A DNA stretch of 64,000 nucleotides, from positions 186,001-250,000 of the forward strand of contig NZ_FXAY01000001.1 of the NCBI RefSeq assembly GCF_900177685.1, given 5' to 3'. A model generated the notes under the pieces. It was not told the origin of the DNA and did no database searches. It saw nothing but the letters and a program-made list of their open reading frames with translations. Below are positions 62,651 through 64,000 of the stretch, in pieces; the stretch's first letter is position 1, and each line of letters opens with the position of its first letter. Source of the DNA: Agreia pratensis. Its GTDB lineage: Bacteria > Actinomycetota > Actinomycetes > Actinomycetales > Microbacteriaceae. A program made the translations under genes and the position numbers.

Positions 62651-64000
62651 TTAGATCCCACCGTTCCCTGAGCCTGTCGAAGGGCCTGCATTCACGAGTC
62701 TGGCGTCGTCAATGGCGAGATCCCATGGACTCGACAGGGTTCCGCGCACAGCCGTCGCCGCGGCGACAAGAGGCGAGACGAGGTGCGTGCGACCGCCCTT
62801 GCCCTGGCGACCCTCGAAGTTGCGGTTCGAGGTCGATGCGCACCTCTCACCGGGCTCGAGCTGATCGGGGTTCATGCCGAGACACATCGAGCATCCTGCG
62901 AAGCGCCAATCGGCGCCGAAATCCTTGAACACCTTGTCGAGCCCCTCGGCCTCGGCCTCGATGCGCACCCGAGCTGAGCCCGGCACGACCATCACGCGCA
63001 CGTTCTCTGCCTTGGTGCGGCCACGGACGATGTCGGCGGCCGCTCGCAGATCTTCGATGCGCGAGTTCGTGCACGATCCGATGAAGACGGTGTCGACCGC
63101 GATGTCCTTCATCGGGGTTCCCGCTTCGAGAGCCATGTACTCGAGTGCCCGCTCGGCAGCTGCCCGCTCGTTGGGATCGATGATCACCGAGGGGTCGGGC
63201 ACGGGCTGCGAAAGAGACACGCCCTGGCCGGGGTTCGTTCCCCAGGTGACGAAGGGCTCGAGCTCGTTGGCGTCGAGGAAGACCTCTGCATCGAAGACGG
63301 CGTCGTCGTCGGTGCGCAACGTCTTCCAGTACTCGACGGCAGCATCCCAGTCGTCTCCCTCGGGAGCGTGCGGCCGCCCCTTGAGGTACTCGAAGGTGGT
63401 CTCGTCAGGAGCGACCATGCCCGCACGAGCACCCGCCTCGATCGACATGTTGCAGATCGTCATGCGGCCCTCCATCGAGAGCGAGCGGATCGCAGAGCCG
63501 CGGTACTCGAGCACATAGCCCTGGCCGCCTCCCGTCGAGATCTTGGCGATCACGGCGAGGATGATGTCTTTGGCCGTGACGCCGGGGCGCAGCTCGCCCT
63601 CGACGGTGATGGCCATGGTCTTGAATGCCTTGAGCGGCAGCGTCTGCGTGGCCATGACATGCTCGACCTCGCTGGTGCCGATACCGAACGCCATCGCGCC
63701 GAAGGCTCCGTGCGTGCTGGTGTGCGAATCTCCGCACACCACGGTGATGCCGGGCATGGTCAGACCCAGCTGCGGGCCCACCACGTGCACGATTCCCTGC
63801 TCGACGTCGCCGAGCGAGTGCAGCCGGATGCCGAATTCCTTGGCATTGCGACGAAGCGTCTCGATCTGCGTGCGGCTGGTCAGGTCTGCGATGGGCTTGT
63901 CGATCGCCGCCGTCGGGGTGTTGTGGTCTTCGGTCGCGATCGTGAGGTCGGGGCGCCGCACGGGCCGGCCGGCCACGCGGAGGCCGTCGAAGGCCTGGGG
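62651..64000 (-). CDS. leuC: 3-isopropylmalate dehydratase large subunit (partial, N-terminus missing)
   Basis: About 449 residues of LeuC are visible; the first 30 or so lie beyond the right edge. [50 protein letters not shown] and [11 protein letters not shown] carry the histidine and the three cysteines for the 4Fe-4S cluster. The last 12 residues, [14 protein letters not shown]-like, are encoded by a CCCTGAGCCTGTCGAAGGG-type repeat and go beyond the usual family end. The catalytic core is intact. Confidence 0.95.
   Translation of the reverse strand, partial: PQAFDGLRVAGRPVRRPDLTIATEDHNTPTAAIDKPIADLTSRTQIETLRRNAKEFGIRLHSLGDVEQGIVHVVGPQLGLTMPGITVVCGDSHTSTHGAFGAMAFGIGTSEVEHVMATQTLPLKAFKTMAITVEGELRPGVTAKDIILAVIAKISTGGGQGYVLEYRGSAIRSLSMEGRMTICNMSIEAGARAGMVAPDETTFEYLKGRPHAPEGDDWDAAVEYWKTLRTDDDAVFDAEVFLDANELEPFVTWGTNPGQGVSLSQPVPDPSVIIDPNERAAAERALEYMALEAGTPMKDIAVDTVFIGSCTNSRIEDLRAAADIVRGRTKAENVRVMVVPGSARVRIEAEAEGLDKVFKDFGADWRFAGCSMCLGMNPDQLEPGERCASTSNRNFEGRQGKGGRTHLVSPLVAAATAVRGTLSSPWDLAIDDARLVNAGPSTGSGNGGI
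62662..62686. repeat. REP-like element inside leuC 3' end
   Basis: The sequence CCCTGAGCCTGTCGAAGGG with weak dyad ends lies inside the last codons of leuC. I know similar elements from intergenic regions of many actinobacterial genomes. Here it is translated as GPSTGSGNG. Confidence 0.6.

Overview
The window is a high-GC actinobacterial chromosome segment, most likely from Microbacteriaceae (Micrococcales). The evidence is the gene set leuC-leuD-murA-plsC-gpsA-ddl, thiL, rsmD, recG and coaD in the usual actinobacterial neighbourhood, coenzyme F420 biosynthesis genes (cofD, cofC, cofE), two luciferase-like F420-dependent oxidoreductases, a DUF3515 lipoprotein next to thiL, a PknG-type kinase, and short intergenic repeats (TCTCGATACG pairs; a CCCTGAGCCTGTCGAAGGG-type element) of a kind I associate with this group. 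No rRNA, tRNA, CRISPR array, transposase or integrase gene was recognised.

Layout. 1-4528 (minus): a pyrimidine or hydantoin breakdown operon (beta-ureidopropionase, dihydropyrimidinase, an LLM flavin/F420 oxidoreductase, ABC permease and ATPase), with a divergent MocR-type regulator at 4667. 6048-7049: cofD. 7046-17342 (minus): a TetR-headed operon with a complete dipeptide/oligopeptide ABC importer (binding lipoprotein, DppB, a fused DppC-DppD, DppF), a type-B carboxylesterase, a family III CoA-transferase and a fused AccD/AccA-like carboxyltransferase. 17421-18181: two small paralogous membrane proteins. 18226-20731: cofC, cofE and an F420-dependent glucose-6-phosphate-dehydrogenase-like LLM enzyme. 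20781-22928: coaD and an ABC-F ATPase.

23.0-39.4 kb is an accessory region between coaD and recG/rsmD. It contains an amidohydrolase, four TetR regulators next to MFS, SDR or membrane-protein partners, a GNAT acetyltransferase, a possible HEPN-like protein, a MerR regulator, a tyrosine phosphatase and a cupin. Its history is marked by repeats: a 29-bp direct repeat (22940/30585), an inverted partial copy of an MFS gene (30091-30545 against 34237-34810), and a 236-bp duplicated 3' end of recG (36890-37125 against 39401-39636) beside a palindromic, recombination-site-like sequence (36802-36862).

39.4-44.9 kb returns to core genes: recG, rsmD, thiL, DUF3515 lipoprotein and a CorA transporter. 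45018-57673 (plus) is one tightly packed ten-gene operon: TelA, an XpaC-like protein, a CbbX-type AAA+ ATPase, GlnX- and GlnH-like sensor components, an uncharacterised helical protein, a PknG-like kinase with rubredoxin and TPR regions, a zinc-ribbon PP2C phosphatase, a vWA protein and a zinc-ribbon FHA protein. It looks like a complete extracellular-ligand-to-phosphorylation relay merged with TelA and AAA+ remodelling functions, and is the best candidate here for an under-described system. 57783-64000 (minus) holds ddl, gpsA, plsC, murA, leuD and leuC, the last running off the right edge.

Starts were chosen from start codons, Shine-Dalgarno-like sequences and ATGA/GTGA overlaps. Functions come from recognising motifs and family-typical sequence by eye. 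No database search was possible.
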